Assembly (NCBI RefSeq): GCF_002105755.1
Contig: NZ_CP020821.1
Coordinates: forward strand, 2,170,001 to 2,234,000
Reading direction: 5' to 3'
Length of the DNA: 64,000 nt
DNA from: Mycobacterium colombiense CECT 3035
GTDB lineage: Bacteria; Actinomycetota; Actinomycetes; Mycobacteriales; Mycobacteriaceae
Made by a program: the position numbers and the translations under genes. Shown here one piece after another: positions 17,435 to 26,339 of the stretch (the stretch's first letter is position 1; each line of letters starts with the position of its first letter). The notes under the pieces were generated by a model, which was given only the letters and a program-made list of their open reading frames with translations, did no database searches and was not told where the DNA came from.

Positions 17435-18534
17435 CGTCGGGTGCGGGAGAGGCGGCTAACGATTCCGGCTCCGGCCAGCGGTGCTTCGATGACGCCCGGC
17501 GGCGCGGCCACCACGCACGGAATGGCGTTCACCGCAGCCATGGCGGTGGCCGTGATCCCCGGATTGATCCGCTGATCGCTCGACTGTTCCAAATACAGTT
17601 CCAGGCTCATACTGGGGTCGCCTTCAACACGAAAAACCATGCCGCCCTGTCCCTCGCGCGAAGGTTTGGGCCACCGTTCGGGCCACGGGGTGGAACTCAC
17701 GGTCGCGAAGTATTGCACCGCCACCACTTTTCGGTCACCGACCACTCCGGCCAGCCGCCAGCGGTGCCCACAGATTGTGCCCGCCGGCACCACGGCGAGG
17801 GCCGTGGGCAGATCGGCCGGGGCCAACACTGTCTCCCAGTCGAGCTCTACGCCGTCGAGTTCGATGCCGAGCAGGTCCGCGATATAGCGCACGACCGTCT
17901 CCCAGTCATGATTCACCTTGCCCGAGGCTATGCGGACCGGGACGTGGCCGTCCGGTTTGCCGAAACCCATCGACTCATGTAGCACATCCCAAATGGGATA
18001 GGCCTTGTCCAAGTCGACCGCGTATTCATCCATCCGGTACGAGGTCACCCTACCCGCGCCGGAGAGCAGGGCGGTCGGAAGATTGAGGCTGATGAAGCCG
18101 GGCTCACTACCGGTCGCGTAGAACGTCGAATGACCCTTTTTGGTGGCTGAATCGAGCAGTGCACGCCAGTGATGCGGCGCGGCGTCCGGGTACACCATCG
18201 GAATCGTGGAAATCGTCACGACATCGATCCCCGACTCCAGCAGCGCGGCGATGTCCGCGATTGCGTCTTCCTCTCGGCGAACCGCTGTTGCGCAGTAGGA
18301 CACGCAATCAGGCTTGAGCGCAATGATTTCCGCCATGTCTGCTGTTGCGGTCACTCCCACGGCGTCGACACCGCAGAGCAGGCCCGCATCGGCTCCGACC
18401 TTGCTCGGCGTTGAAACCTTGACGCCGACGAGATCCAGGGCCGGGTCAAGGATCGTTGCTCGCAACGCTTCTCTTCCTGTGAGCCCCGTCCCGATGTGGA
18501 CGACACGGTACCGATCGACGGCGTCATCAGTCAT
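17431..18534 (-). CDS. NAD(P)-binding dehydrogenase, dihydrodipicolinate reductase-like
   Basis: The 367-residue protein begins YRVVHIGTGLTGREALRATI, a Rossmann GxGxxG fingerprint, followed by GADAGLLCGVDAVGV and a long C-terminal dimerisation half with PWPERWPKPSREGQGGMVF. This is the family often labelled dihydrodipicolinate reductase or 2,4-diaminopentanoate dehydrogenase-like, common in mycobacteria but without a settled function. Two paralogues lie at 23905 and 26340, each beside a P450. It follows the AveC-like gene by 54 bases. A reductase or dehydrogenase role on a P450 product is inferred. Confidence 0.82.
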   Translation of the reverse strand: MTDDAVDRYRVVHIGTGLTGREALRATILDPALDLVGVKVSTPSKVGADAGLLCGVDAVGVTATADMAEIIALKPDCVSYCATAVRREEDAIADIAALLESGIDVVTISTIPMVYPDAAPHHWRALLDSATKKGHSTFYATGSEPGFISLNLPTALLSGAGRVTSYRMDEYAVDLDKAYPIWDVLHESMGFGKPDGHVPVRIASGKVNHDWETVVRYIADLLGIELDGVELDWETVLAPADLPTALAVVPAGTICGHRWRLAGVVGDRKVVAVQYFATVSSTPWPERWPKPSREGQGGMVFRVEGDPSMSLELYLEQSSDQRINPGITATAMAAVNAIPCVVAAPPGVIEAPLAGAGIVSRLSRTRR

Positions 18535-18588
18535 CGCCGCTCCTTCCGCTCACAATCAACCGAGCCCGTACGACTCGAACGAAGTGGA

Positions 18589-19656
18589 TCACTTGTAGAA
18601 AGGCCCCGGCTTGCCCGATTTCTCGAGATGTCCGTATGGGTCGTATACCTTGACATTCGGATACGGGTTCTGCTCGTACGCGGGTGACGACAGTCCCGCG
18701 GCGCGCAGGCCGGCCAGCACCGCCAGCGGTACGGCAAAGGACACCAGGCCCACCGCAACCGAAGCGAGCAGCTGGCGCGTCAGTGTCACCTCATTGCGGC
18801 CCGGTCGCGCCGGAATCCGACGGGCGATCCGGGTGATCAGCAACAGTTCGCCGCCGTCGTCGCGGACGCACATGACCGCGACCATCGCGAAGATGAACGA
18901 GTCGTACACCGCCATGACGATCGGGAAATGGATGTGGCCGATCTGCAGGGTGGGTCCCACCGCCTCGGAGTAGTAAAAGATCCCGAATCTCAACCAGGTG
19001 AACTGAACGAGCCCGTTGAGCGGTATAGAGATAAGGAACGCGCCGAGGAAGACCGCAGCGAGGCGTTGGTGCGCAAGCCAACTGGCGCGCCGGAACATCG
19101 GATCCAGGAAGCGGTCATGCAGTTGGAGGATTCCCAGCCCACTGAGGAGGTAATAGGCCGCATAGCCCCCGAGAAATGACAACGCGGGCTCGAGATTCGG
19201 CGCAATCCTAATATACGGCCACGACAGCGGGAAGTGCAGCATGCGCGGGTCGAAGATGGCGAATGTCGCCCAGTTGGCCAATGGATCCATAGCGCCGGTG
19301 ATCAGACCGGCGAACGCGATCACCACGGCCCAATGCACCCTGCGCTGTCGTACCGACAGCCACACCAACGATCCGATCAGACCGATCGCCAGCGGGATGG
19401 AACTGGAGGAGACCACCAACGGCCAGTTGTCGAACCCGAGGAACGGCGGATATGGCGCCGGGCCCGGAGTGGGGTTGGTAATCCGGGGATCCCCGTGGGT
19501 ACCGGTTTGAACGGTTGAGACGGTCAATATCGCGAACGCCAGGTAGGCGACGATGAAAAGACCCCACCCGGCCCGGGCCGGCAGCGAGGACGTCCCGGTC
19601 GCGTCAACCGGCCCCGTGCGGCCCGATTCAATCTCGGGGTCAACGGTATTCGTCAT
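18589..19656 (-). CDS. Multi-pass membrane protein, AveC-like
   Basis: The 355-residue protein has about seven hydrophobic segments, including GLFIVAYLAFAILTV, LVVSSSSIPLAIGLIGSLVWL, WAVVIAFAGLITGAMDP and LLASVAVGLVSFAVPLAVL. It resembles the family named after the spirocyclase AveC of avermectin biosynthesis, widespread in actinobacteria and often next to P450 genes. The C-terminus ends in a soluble YDPYGHLEKSGKPGPFYK tail. The ATG at 19656 is chosen because it leaves one base after the P450 stop (19658-19660), so the two are co-translated. Whether it cyclises, transports or anchors the P450 cannot be decided from sequence. Confidence 0.75.
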   Translation of the reverse strand: MTNTVDPEIESGRTGPVDATGTSSLPARAGWGLFIVAYLAFAILTVSTVQTGTHGDPRITNPTPGPAPYPPFLGFDNWPLVVSSSSIPLAIGLIGSLVWLSVRQRRVHWAVVIAFAGLITGAMDPLANWATFAIFDPRMLHFPLSWPYIRIAPNLEPALSFLGGYAAYYLLSGLGILQLHDRFLDPMFRRASWLAHQRLAAVFLGAFLISIPLNGLVQFTWLRFGIFYYSEAVGPTLQIGHIHFPIVMAVYDSFIFAMVAVMCVRDDGGELLLITRIARRIPARPGRNEVTLTRQLLASVAVGLVSFAVPLAVLAGLRAAGLSSPAYEQNPYPNVKVYDPYGHLEKSGKPGPFYK

Positions 19657-19657
19657 G

Positions 19658-20854
19658 TCATAGCCTCGCCGGTAGGGTGGCCCAGCCCCGGACGCTGGTA
19701 GTGTGCGCGCGCTGTGCCTTGTCATAGTCGACCTCCCAGTCCGGCCACCGTGACAGGACCTCCTCGAGCGCGACCCGCGCCTGCACCCGCGCCAGCGCGG
19801 CACCAAGACAGAAATGGATGCCCTGCCCGAAGGACAGATGCGCCGCCTTCCGGTGGATGTCGAACCTGTCCGCGTCGGGAAACTGACGTTCGTCGCGGTT
19901 GGCCGAACCGTTGAGCAACAGCATCACCGACCCCTCCGGAACCTGTTGCCCGTAGTGCTCCGCGTCACGGGCGACGTAGCGAGCCTGCACCGGTGACGGC
20001 GCTTCGTAGCGCAGAATCTCTTCGACCGCACCGGGTATCAGGCTGAAATCGGCCGCCAGCTCGCGGCGCTGTTCTGGATGGTCGGACAACAGCGCCCCGG
20101 CGAATCCGATCAACCGGGTCGTGGTTTCGTTGCCCGCACCCACAACGGTTCCGGTGTAGGTCAGCACCTCCTGACGGGTCAGTCGGCGCCGGGAGCCGTC
20201 GGGTTCATCGACCTCGGCATTGACCAATTCGGTCATCAGGTCGTCGGAGGGGTGCTCATAGCGCCAGTCGATGAATTCTTCGAGCATCGAGCCGGTTCGG
20301 GTGAGCATGTCCGCAGCGACGTCACCCGGTCCGTCGGCATCGAGTGCGAGCAGCCGATCCGTGCGTTGGCGGATGGCAACCTGACGGTCTTCGGGAATCC
20401 CCAGCAGGTAGCCGATCGTGCGCATCGGCATCCACGCCCCGAGGTCGGCGATGAAGTCGAATGTGTCTGCCCCCGTGAGGGGCTCCAGCGCGCGCCGACA
20501 GAACTCTCTGGCAAGCGGCTCGACCGCTGCCATACGGCGCGGCGTGAACACTCCCGACAACAGCCGGCGATGGGCGTCATGAATCGGAGGATCCTCAAAC
20601 AGAATCACCCCCGGTGGCACTTCGAGCCCATTGAGGATGACTTCGACGATGGTGCCCTTGCCCGATCGGTAGTCATTCCAATTGGTGAGCTCGCGCGCCA
20701 CGTCGTCGTACCGGCTCAGTGCGTAGAATCCGTATTTCTCGTTGTGGTAGAGGGGGGCCGCATCGCGCAGCCGCTTCCACACCGGGTAGGGATCATCGTC
20801 GATCTCGAAGTCGAAGGGGTCGTAGTACGGCTCGCCGCTCACGGTTTGCGTCAC
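19658..20854 (-). CDS. Cytochrome P450 (third)
   Basis: The 398-residue soluble P450 has I-helix VGAGNETTTR, ExxR in EEILRYEAPSPVQ, and haem loop FGQGIHFCLG with Cys349. N-terminal DPFDFEIDDDPYPVWKRLRD is the usual actinobacterial P450 beginning. It is first in an operon with the AveC-like, dehydrogenase-like and hydrolase genes, and a copy of the shared operator stands 47 bases upstream. It has its own strong resemblance to the P450 at 11784, suggesting these two act on related compounds. Confidence 0.93.
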   Translation of the reverse strand: MTQTVSGEPYYDPFDFEIDDDPYPVWKRLRDAAPLYHNEKYGFYALSRYDDVARELTNWNDYRSGKGTIVEVILNGLEVPPGVILFEDPPIHDAHRRLLSGVFTPRRMAAVEPLAREFCRRALEPLTGADTFDFIADLGAWMPMRTIGYLLGIPEDRQVAIRQRTDRLLALDADGPGDVAADMLTRTGSMLEEFIDWRYEHPSDDLMTELVNAEVDEPDGSRRRLTRQEVLTYTGTVVGAGNETTTRLIGFAGALLSDHPEQRRELAADFSLIPGAVEEILRYEAPSPVQARYVARDAEHYGQQVPEGSVMLLLNGSANRDERQFPDADRFDIHRKAAHLSFGQGIHFCLGAALARVQARVALEEVLSRWPDWEVDYDKAQRAHTTSVRGWATLPARL

Positions 20855-20900
20855 GCAGTGGCCCTTCCTACCTCGCGTCGAGACACACCCTCGACCTGTT

Positions 20901-20916
20901 GAGAATAGGTGTTATC
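20901..20916. promoter_or_regulatory. Operator-like repeat GAGAAT-N4-GTTATC before P450 operon
   Basis: GAGAAT AGGT GTTATC matches the 6-4-6 GAGAAY-N4-RTTCTC pattern with one mismatch in the right arm. It lies 47 bases upstream of the P450 at 19658-20854 and probably controls that four-gene operon. It is about 200 bases from a second, better copy at 21115 that faces the SDR genes. Confidence 0.5.
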
Positions 20917-21114
20917 GCGAAACGCAAACAAGCTTTGTGTCCGGTTTGGGTCCGACTTTTCCGCCACCTCGGCCGGTTTGCCCGCGTTCGCGTGCTGACG
21001 TGCCCGTTCGCCCCGAATCGTCGAGCCGCCCTATCCGCGCCGATCGGCGGAAGGCGGCACCCTTGCCGTTGCACCGGCCGACGTGCCCGAGTAGGACCTA
21101 ACCGACCCAGCCAT

Positions 21115-21142
21115 GAGAATAATAATTCTCGTATGCGAGAAT
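21115..21142. promoter_or_regulatory. Compound operator: two overlapping inverted repeats before SDR genes
   Basis: GAGAAT AATA ATTCTC (21115-21130) is a perfect 6-4-6 copy of the shared operator. Its right arm also pairs with a third arm to form ATTCTCG TATG CGAGAAT (21125-21142), so three arms alternate on one face. This may allow two dimers to bind or one to choose between sites. It precedes the SDR pair by 55-82 bases. Confidence 0.6.
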
Positions 21143-21196
21143 CGGGGTAACGTCGGCGCAGTCGTCCACCACGAAATCTCCCGAAGGAAGCAGAGT

Positions 21197-21975
21197 ATGA
21201 GCGACCGGCACTCCAGCATCGCGGGGACGCGGATGTTGATCATCGGGGCATCGTCCGGCATCGGACAGGCATTGGCCCTTGCGGCGCACTCCAGGGGCGC
21301 AACGGTGGCACTCGCCGCGCGGCGGATAGACCGCCTGACAGAACTGGCCGACCGACTCGGCGGATCGGCACACGAGCTCGACGTGTCCGATCCGCGCGCC
21401 ATCGAACACGTCATCAGCCAGGTCGTTGCCAATTTCGGGAAGATCGACGCTGTCGTATTCACCAGTGCCGCGGTGCCGTTCGCGCTGATCGAAGAGACCG
21501 ACGTGGAGACCTGGCTGCACGCGTACGCCGTCAACGCCGTGGGGGCCTCGCACGTACTGCGAACGGCCCTCCCCCACTTGGCCGACAACGCAACGGTCGT
21601 CATCGCGTCGAGCCACGACGTAGGCCGCCCCGCCCGGGTGTGGCGGCCTACCATGCGAGCAAGGCCGCGCTCGACGAGATCCTGCGCTCCTGGCGGGCCG
21701 AACATCCCGAGCTCGCCGTGATCCGCGTCAGCGTCGGCCCCACTTGTGACACCGAGATCCTACGCGGAGCAGACCGCGATCTGCTCGCTGATCTATACCG
21801 GTCTTGGGCGCGCGGTGGCCAGATTCCGGAAGAGATGTCGACCGTCGATGACGTGGCCAACGCAATGCTTTCTCTGATCGCCATGTCGCACGCCAACCCC
21901 ACCGTGGTCAGCGAGATCGTCCACCTGGCTCCCCGGATCATCAAGGGCCAGCAGGCATTCCCCGGTAGCCGGTAG
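21197..21975 (+). pseudogene. Short-chain dehydrogenase/reductase, frameshifted
   Basis: The first part starts at an ATG after GAAGGAAG and reads MLIIGASSGIGQALALAAHS, a proper SDR cofactor motif, up to VVIASSHDVGRP near 21630. The catalytic YHASK and the rest (EILRSWRAEHPELAVIRVSVGP to the end) continue in another frame from about 21635. A single-base loss in the C-rich stretch 21618-21637 explains it. If real, the protein lacks its Tyr-x3-Lys site and is dead; a sequencing error in a homopolymer is equally possible. It resembles the intact SDR at 30739 in size and the EAWRIEHPE-like helix. The next SDR starts 15 bases later. Confidence 0.75.
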
Positions 21976-21990
21976 AGGAAGGATTGCCCG

Positions 21991-22794
21991 ATGGACCTAG
22001 GCTTCCACGGCGCAACGGCGGTCGTGACCGGAGGCAGCAAGGGGATGGGGCTGGCGATAGCCGAGAGTCTCGGCGCCGAGGGCGCTTCGGTGGCGATCAT
22101 GGCACGCGGCCACGCCGCGTTGGACTCGGCTGCGAGGAGGATCCGCAGCGCGGGCGCTCCCGAAGTGCTGACGATCAGCGTCGACATGTCGGATCCCGAG
22201 TCCATCGTATCGGCGTTCGCGTCCGTTGGGCATGCCTGGGATAGCCTGAATGTGCTGGTGCACACCGTCGGTCCGAACGCGGGCGCGTTCGAAGATCTCG
22301 ACGACGACGACTGGTACGCCGCATTCGATCTCGGTACGCTCTCCGCTGTGCGCTCGGTGCGGGCCGCGCTGCCACTGTTGCGATCGGCGGATTGGGCTCG
22401 CATCGTCACCCTCTCGGCGCACTCGATCCAGCGCCAGAGCTCGCGGCTGGTCGCCTACACGGCCGCCAAATCGGCGTTGTCGAGCTTCACCAAGAACCTG
22501 TCTAAAAGCCTTGGCGCCGAGGGTATCCTGGTCAATTGCGTGTGCCCCGGTACGATAGTGACGGCTAGCTTCACCGAGGTCTTGCGGGATGTGCTTGCCG
22601 CCGACGGGCTCGACTCATCGGATCCGAAGCATGTGATGTCCTGGGTCGAGAAGACCTACGGCCATCCCTGCGACGTCGGTCGCGCCGGGTTGCCCGAAGA
22701 GATCGCATCCGCAACCGCCTATCTGGCGTCACGGCGAAACGGCTACGTGACAGGTGCCACCGTCAACGTCGACGGTGGCTCCGACTTCGTCTGA
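21991..22794 (+). CDS. Short-chain dehydrogenase/reductase
   Basis: The 267-residue classical SDR has the cofactor motif TGGSKGMG (about 13-20), a Val-Asn-type central strand (NVLVHTVGPNAG), the active Ser in TLSAHS, Tyr-x3-Lys in YTAAK, and the C-terminal NVDGGSDFV typical of FabG-like members. It oxidises or reduces a hydroxyl/keto group with NAD(P). The start is the ATG in the sequence GGAAGGATTGCCCG-ATG, with a clear ribosome binding site. It forms a two-gene unit with the frameshifted SDR under the compound operator at 21115. Confidence 0.92.
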   Translation: MDLGFHGATAVVTGGSKGMGLAIAESLGAEGASVAIMARGHAALDSAARRIRSAGAPEVLTISVDMSDPESIVSAFASVGHAWDSLNVLVHTVGPNAGAFEDLDDDDWYAAFDLGTLSAVRSVRAALPLLRSADWARIVTLSAHSIQRQSSRLVAYTAAKSALSSFTKNLSKSLGAEGILVNCVCPGTIVTASFTEVLRDVLAADGLDSSDPKHVMSWVEKTYGHPCDVGRAGLPEEIASATAYLASRRNGYVTGATVNVDGGSDFV

Positions 22795-22866
22795 CCATGG
22801 GCCAACCGTTCTCAGGTCCAGGCGAACTCGTAGGTGCACCCGATGCCGCGTTGCCGGCCAACGTCA

Positions 22867-23862
22867 TCAGTGGAGCCCGCGGGCCAGCGCGAACATGGCG
22901 GTGGCCGCATCGAGCAGCTCCGGTGTCAGCATACTTCCGGTGTACTCGACCCAGCACCAGCTTCGCGCCGGTCGCACACCCGATGACGTGCTTGTCACGG
23001 AACCGAAGACGTGCAGCGGGCTGCCGCTGGATTCGAAGGAGAAGCTGTACGAATCGGTGCCGATGGTCGCCTCCAGCGCTGTCATCCGTCCGGCGTTGTT
23101 GAACGTCGGCTCGGCGGCGATGTCCTTGTGCACCGTGGTGACACCGTCTTTGAGCTGATAGCCCGGACCGAAATCCACACCTTCGCGGCCCTGCCAGAAG
23201 CTACCACCGCCCAACTGTCCATCGTCGAACTCATGCAGCCAGGAAACCCACATACCTTGCAGGTGCCGGGCGATGGGAAGTTCGGTGTACACCTTCTTCG
23301 GCGGTCCGTACGCGAAGTCCTGATGGGCATAGCCTGACACCTCGATACCGTCAACCGTGCCGGTGGCGTACATCAGCTCGTGGCGGTAATACACGTCGTC
23401 GTCGATGCCGTCCTGTGCCGGCACGTGCGTGAGGACGATGTCGCTGACCGTCCGCCCGTGTATCTCCCATCGATTGCCGGCGTCATACCAGTGGAACTCG
23501 TTGGCATCGCGGTCGATCCGTCCACTCGGATACGACAGCTTCACAGCCTGGCCATCATCGACGTACTGCAGCGGTTCGAACCAGTCGACCGTCGAGTACT
23601 CGAGGTAAAGGTGCGGCGCCTCGACGTCAAGGCTTTTCGGCAGCGATCGAAATCCACACACCGGGGATACGACGTGGGTCATTCCGGTGAGGAAGTCGTC
23701 ACATCCCCGCACTCCCCAGTAGTTCTGGCCGGATGCGTCGGCGACGACTGCGCCGAGCCAGATTCCCGACAGCCCCATGCCAGGACGCGGGACCCATTCG
23801 CGGCGGTAATGGTCAAGGGTTGGTCGGTCGCGAACAACCTGGAAATCAACTGATTTGAGCAC
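22867..23862 (-). CDS. Hypothetical protein, lipocalin-like beta-rich (unknown)
   Basis: The 331-residue protein has no family I can name with certainty. It is rich in beta-strand patterns and aromatic residues: LSGIWLGAVVADASGQNYWGV, HLYLEYSTVDWFEP, QGMWVSWLHEFDDGQLGGGSFWQGREG. The layout resembles two-domain lipocalin-like proteins such as the carotenoid hydratase/AttH group, which bind hydrophobic ligands. No signal peptide is seen. A GTG start follows GAGGAGAG at a good distance. It lies 42 bases after a dehydrogenase-like gene and completes the P450 operon starting at 26223. The gene at 34947 is similar in style. Confidence 0.7.
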   Translation of the reverse strand: MLKSVDFQVVRDRPTLDHYRREWVPRPGMGLSGIWLGAVVADASGQNYWGVRGCDDFLTGMTHVVSPVCGFRSLPKSLDVEAPHLYLEYSTVDWFEPLQYVDDGQAVKLSYPSGRIDRDANEFHWYDAGNRWEIHGRTVSDIVLTHVPAQDGIDDDVYYRHELMYATGTVDGIEVSGYAHQDFAYGPPKKVYTELPIARHLQGMWVSWLHEFDDGQLGGGSFWQGREGVDFGPGYQLKDGVTTVHKDIAAEPTFNNAGRMTALEATIGTDSYSFSFESSGSPLHVFGSVTSTSSGVRPARSWCWVEYTGSMLTPELLDAATAMFALARGLH

Positions 23863-23904
23863 TCAACTCTCCTCGCGAGGTCACGGCGGACGCAGGCTAG
23901 GCGC

Positions 23905-24969
23905 CTATGTGGTGGGTAGGACGCCGCGCTCGGTCCAGTGCGCGACGAACGGGGTGATCGTCGACAAGTCGTAGAGTCCCGGCTCGGCCGCGATAACGGC
24001 GGGGATGGCGTTGATGGCGTGCATGGCGGTGGCCAGACAGCCCTGCTCGGCGTGATCCTGGTCGTGGGACCCGATCACGAGTTGCAAGGTCATATTGGGC
24101 TTGCCCTCGAAGGTCACCGCGTAACCGATCTCCGTCGGCCAGTCGGGGGCCAGGTCGTCGGCCATCCTGGTGAGGTGTTCGACGGCGAGTGTCGTCTCGC
24201 CGCAGTCGGCCACCACGCCGAAACGCATGGCGCCCACGGTTCCTGCCGGGATCTTTCCCGCAGCCACCGTCAGCGCCCTGGGCGTCGTCACGACCTCGCG
24301 AAAGCCCTCGATGGACCGGATATGGAGTCCGAGCGCCTGCGCGAGGACGGTCGCGCTGCCGAGCCATGCGCTCGCTGCATAGTCGGTGTTCGTCAGCAAC
24401 GGGGTGGGATCATCCGGCGCATGACCGAACCCCATCGCGTTGAAGATCAGGTCGTGGCTGGCATAGGTCGAGTAATTCAGTACCTCCCGCACACTGATCC
24501 GACTGGTGCGCTCGGTCAGCCGGGACAGCACAGGGGCGAGCGACTCAGCGACGAAGCCCGGGTACAGGCCCAGCCCGAGAAACGACGAACTGCCGGCGCG
24601 GCAAGCTTTTTCGATTGCATCTGCCAGCGATTCATGCAGAGAGCGGGGATGCACAAACCGACTTCCGGTGGCCACCACGTTTTTGCCGGAGGCCAACAGA
24701 TCACAGACATCGGCGAAGCAGCCCGGCGTGTCGGTCTCCACTTTGCCCATGTAGAGCACCACGTCAGCATCGGTAGCGATGATGGCATCGCGATCGGCAG
24801 AGGTCAGCACCCCTGTTTCGGGCATTCCGCACAGGGTGCCCGCATCGATCCCGGCTTTTCCCGGGTCGTAGACCCGTACGCCGGCCAGTTCCAGGTCCGG
24901 CCGACTCAGGATGTGCCGCAATGACATTGCTCCGGTCACCCCGGTAGCCCATTGGATCACGCGAGTCAT
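23905..24969 (-). CDS. NAD(P)-binding dehydrogenase, dihydrodipicolinate reductase-like (second)
   Basis: The 354-residue protein begins VIQWATGVTGAMSLRHILSRPDLELAGVRVYDPGKAGIDAGTLCG, the N-terminal Rossmann half and Asp-rich loop of the family seen at 17431 and 26340. The C-terminal half carries HAINAIPAVIAAEPGLYDL, the conserved AxNAIP segment shared by all three. The P450 stop is 15 bases upstream and the unknown lipocalin-like gene follows. It is most like the 26340 product in its start (QWATGVTG/QWATGAVG). Substrate unknown. Confidence 0.85.
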   Translation of the reverse strand: MTRVIQWATGVTGAMSLRHILSRPDLELAGVRVYDPGKAGIDAGTLCGMPETGVLTSADRDAIIATDADVVLYMGKVETDTPGCFADVCDLLASGKNVVATGSRFVHPRSLHESLADAIEKACRAGSSSFLGLGLYPGFVAESLAPVLSRLTERTSRISVREVLNYSTYASHDLIFNAMGFGHAPDDPTPLLTNTDYAASAWLGSATVLAQALGLHIRSIEGFREVVTTPRALTVAAGKIPAGTVGAMRFGVVADCGETTLAVEHLTRMADDLAPDWPTEIGYAVTFEGKPNMTLQLVIGSHDQDHAEQGCLATAMHAINAIPAVIAAEPGLYDLSTITPFVAHWTERGVLPTT

Positions 24970-24984
24970 GTCAGGCGATCCCCT

Positions 24985-26223
24985 CTAATCCCACACGACG
25001 TCGAGGCGTGGTGGGGAACGAAACATCGTGCCTGTTACATAGGGCGCCGGAGCATCGGGGTCGAGTCGCAGCCCTGGAAGTTCGTCGAGCAGCGCGTTGA
25101 AGATCTTGGTGCTCTCCAACCGCGCCAGGTGCATTCCCAAGCACACGTGCGCACCGTGGCCAAAACCGATGTGGGGCTTGCGGTCCCGAAAGATGTCAAA
25201 GGACTCGGCGTTCTCCCATCGCGTCTCGTCGTGGTTGGCGCTGCCGAGGTTGACCATCATCGTCGAACCCTTGGGGATATGGAGCCCGAAGAACTCGGTG
25301 TCGGCAGTGACCTCCCGGATGAAGTTGAGCAGCGGCGTCTCCCACCGGATGCCCTCCTCGATCGCCTGCGGCAACAGGCCGCGGTCGGCGCGCACCGCGG
25401 CGAGCTGGTCGGTGTGGGTCAACAGGGCCAACGCGAGGCTGGCCGTCGATCGCGACGTGGTCTCTGCCCCCGCGGGCAGGAGATTGCGCATGAATCCGTA
25501 GATTTGCTCATCCGACATTGTGACGCCGTCGATCTCGGCTTGGGACAGGATGGTCACCATGTCGTCCTTTGGCGACTTGCGCCGATCGGCAAGGACTCCG
25601 ACGAAGTACTCCTTCATCTCCGCCGAAGCCTTCATCGCCGTGTCCATGTCGGCGCGAAACCCAAGCAGGTCGATGGCCAGCCGGTGGAACTCACCGATAT
25701 CGGCCTCGGGCAACCCGAGAAGGGCGGCGATGATCCGGACCGGGATCGGCATGAACACCGCACTGACCAAGTCGGCGCGCTTGTCGTCACGGAATTTCGC
25801 GATCGTGCGATCCACGAGGGGTCCGACCAGTTCGGTGTCCCAGCGATTCATCGAGGACCTGGCAAAAGCGAATTCGTGCAGCCTGCGGTACGTCGCGTGC
25901 TCGGGCTCCTGCATTTCCAGGATCGTCGGGCCCTGCAGCGGTCGCACCATGTCCTCGTAGATTCGGGTGCTGAACGTGATGTTGTCGGTGAAGACGGCTT
26001 TGACCGCGTCGAACGAGTATGCAGTGAATGTCTTCGTGCCGTCGGATCCGTCCTCCGGAACGCCCATCTCCGGCCAGCCCGGGTGAACGGGCGCCTTCTG
26101 GCGCAGCTCGCGCAGCAGCGGGTACGGGGTCGCATCGCCGTCGGCGCCCATGCCGGCGTTGAACTTCTCCTGCGCCTCGCGGATGCGTTGCTCGATGTCG
26201 TCGGTAACCGCAGGCTCCGCCAC
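24985..26223 (-). CDS. Cytochrome P450 (fourth)
   Basis: The 412-residue P450 has I-helix LPAGAETTSR, ExxR in EEGIRWETPLLN, and haem loop FGHGAHVCLG with Cys361. The WETPLL segment after ExxR resembles other mycobacterial P450s acting on bulky lipids, but I do not assign a subfamily. The GTG at 26223 is chosen: GGGAGG lies just upstream, and the frame upstream of it runs into the operator region. It heads an operon with a dehydrogenase-like and a lipocalin-like gene, and is divergent from 26340 across a palindrome-rich gap. Confidence 0.92.
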   Translation of the reverse strand: MAEPAVTDDIEQRIREAQEKFNAGMGADGDATPYPLLRELRQKAPVHPGWPEMGVPEDGSDGTKTFTAYSFDAVKAVFTDNITFSTRIYEDMVRPLQGPTILEMQEPEHATYRRLHEFAFARSSMNRWDTELVGPLVDRTIAKFRDDKRADLVSAVFMPIPVRIIAALLGLPEADIGEFHRLAIDLLGFRADMDTAMKASAEMKEYFVGVLADRRKSPKDDMVTILSQAEIDGVTMSDEQIYGFMRNLLPAGAETTSRSTASLALALLTHTDQLAAVRADRGLLPQAIEEGIRWETPLLNFIREVTADTEFFGLHIPKGSTMMVNLGSANHDETRWENAESFDIFRDRKPHIGFGHGAHVCLGMHLARLESTKIFNALLDELPGLRLDPDAPAPYVTGTMFRSPPRLDVVWD

Positions 26224-26245
26224 GTGCCACCTCCCGAACGGCGGT

Positions 26246-26288
26246 TCAACATACAGCTTGTCGGTTGCAAACCTACATGATGTAGGTT
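26246..26288. promoter_or_regulatory. Double operator between P450 and dehydrogenase-like gene
   Basis: Two elements occur in the divergent gap. TCAACATACAGCTTG (26246-26260) is identical over 15 bases to a sequence before the TetR at 28702, and is followed by GTTG as there. A perfect 9-1-9 palindrome, AACCTACAT G ATGTAGGTT, lies at 26270-26288, with the same CAAC-x-TACA half in degenerate form on the minus strand. Both fit binding sites for one TetR dimer; the 28702 product is the obvious candidate. Confidence 0.65.
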
Positions 26289-26339
26289 GAATGAACCAGA
26301 ACCTCGGGGAAATCCGAAAGCGCAACACGGAGCATTCGA

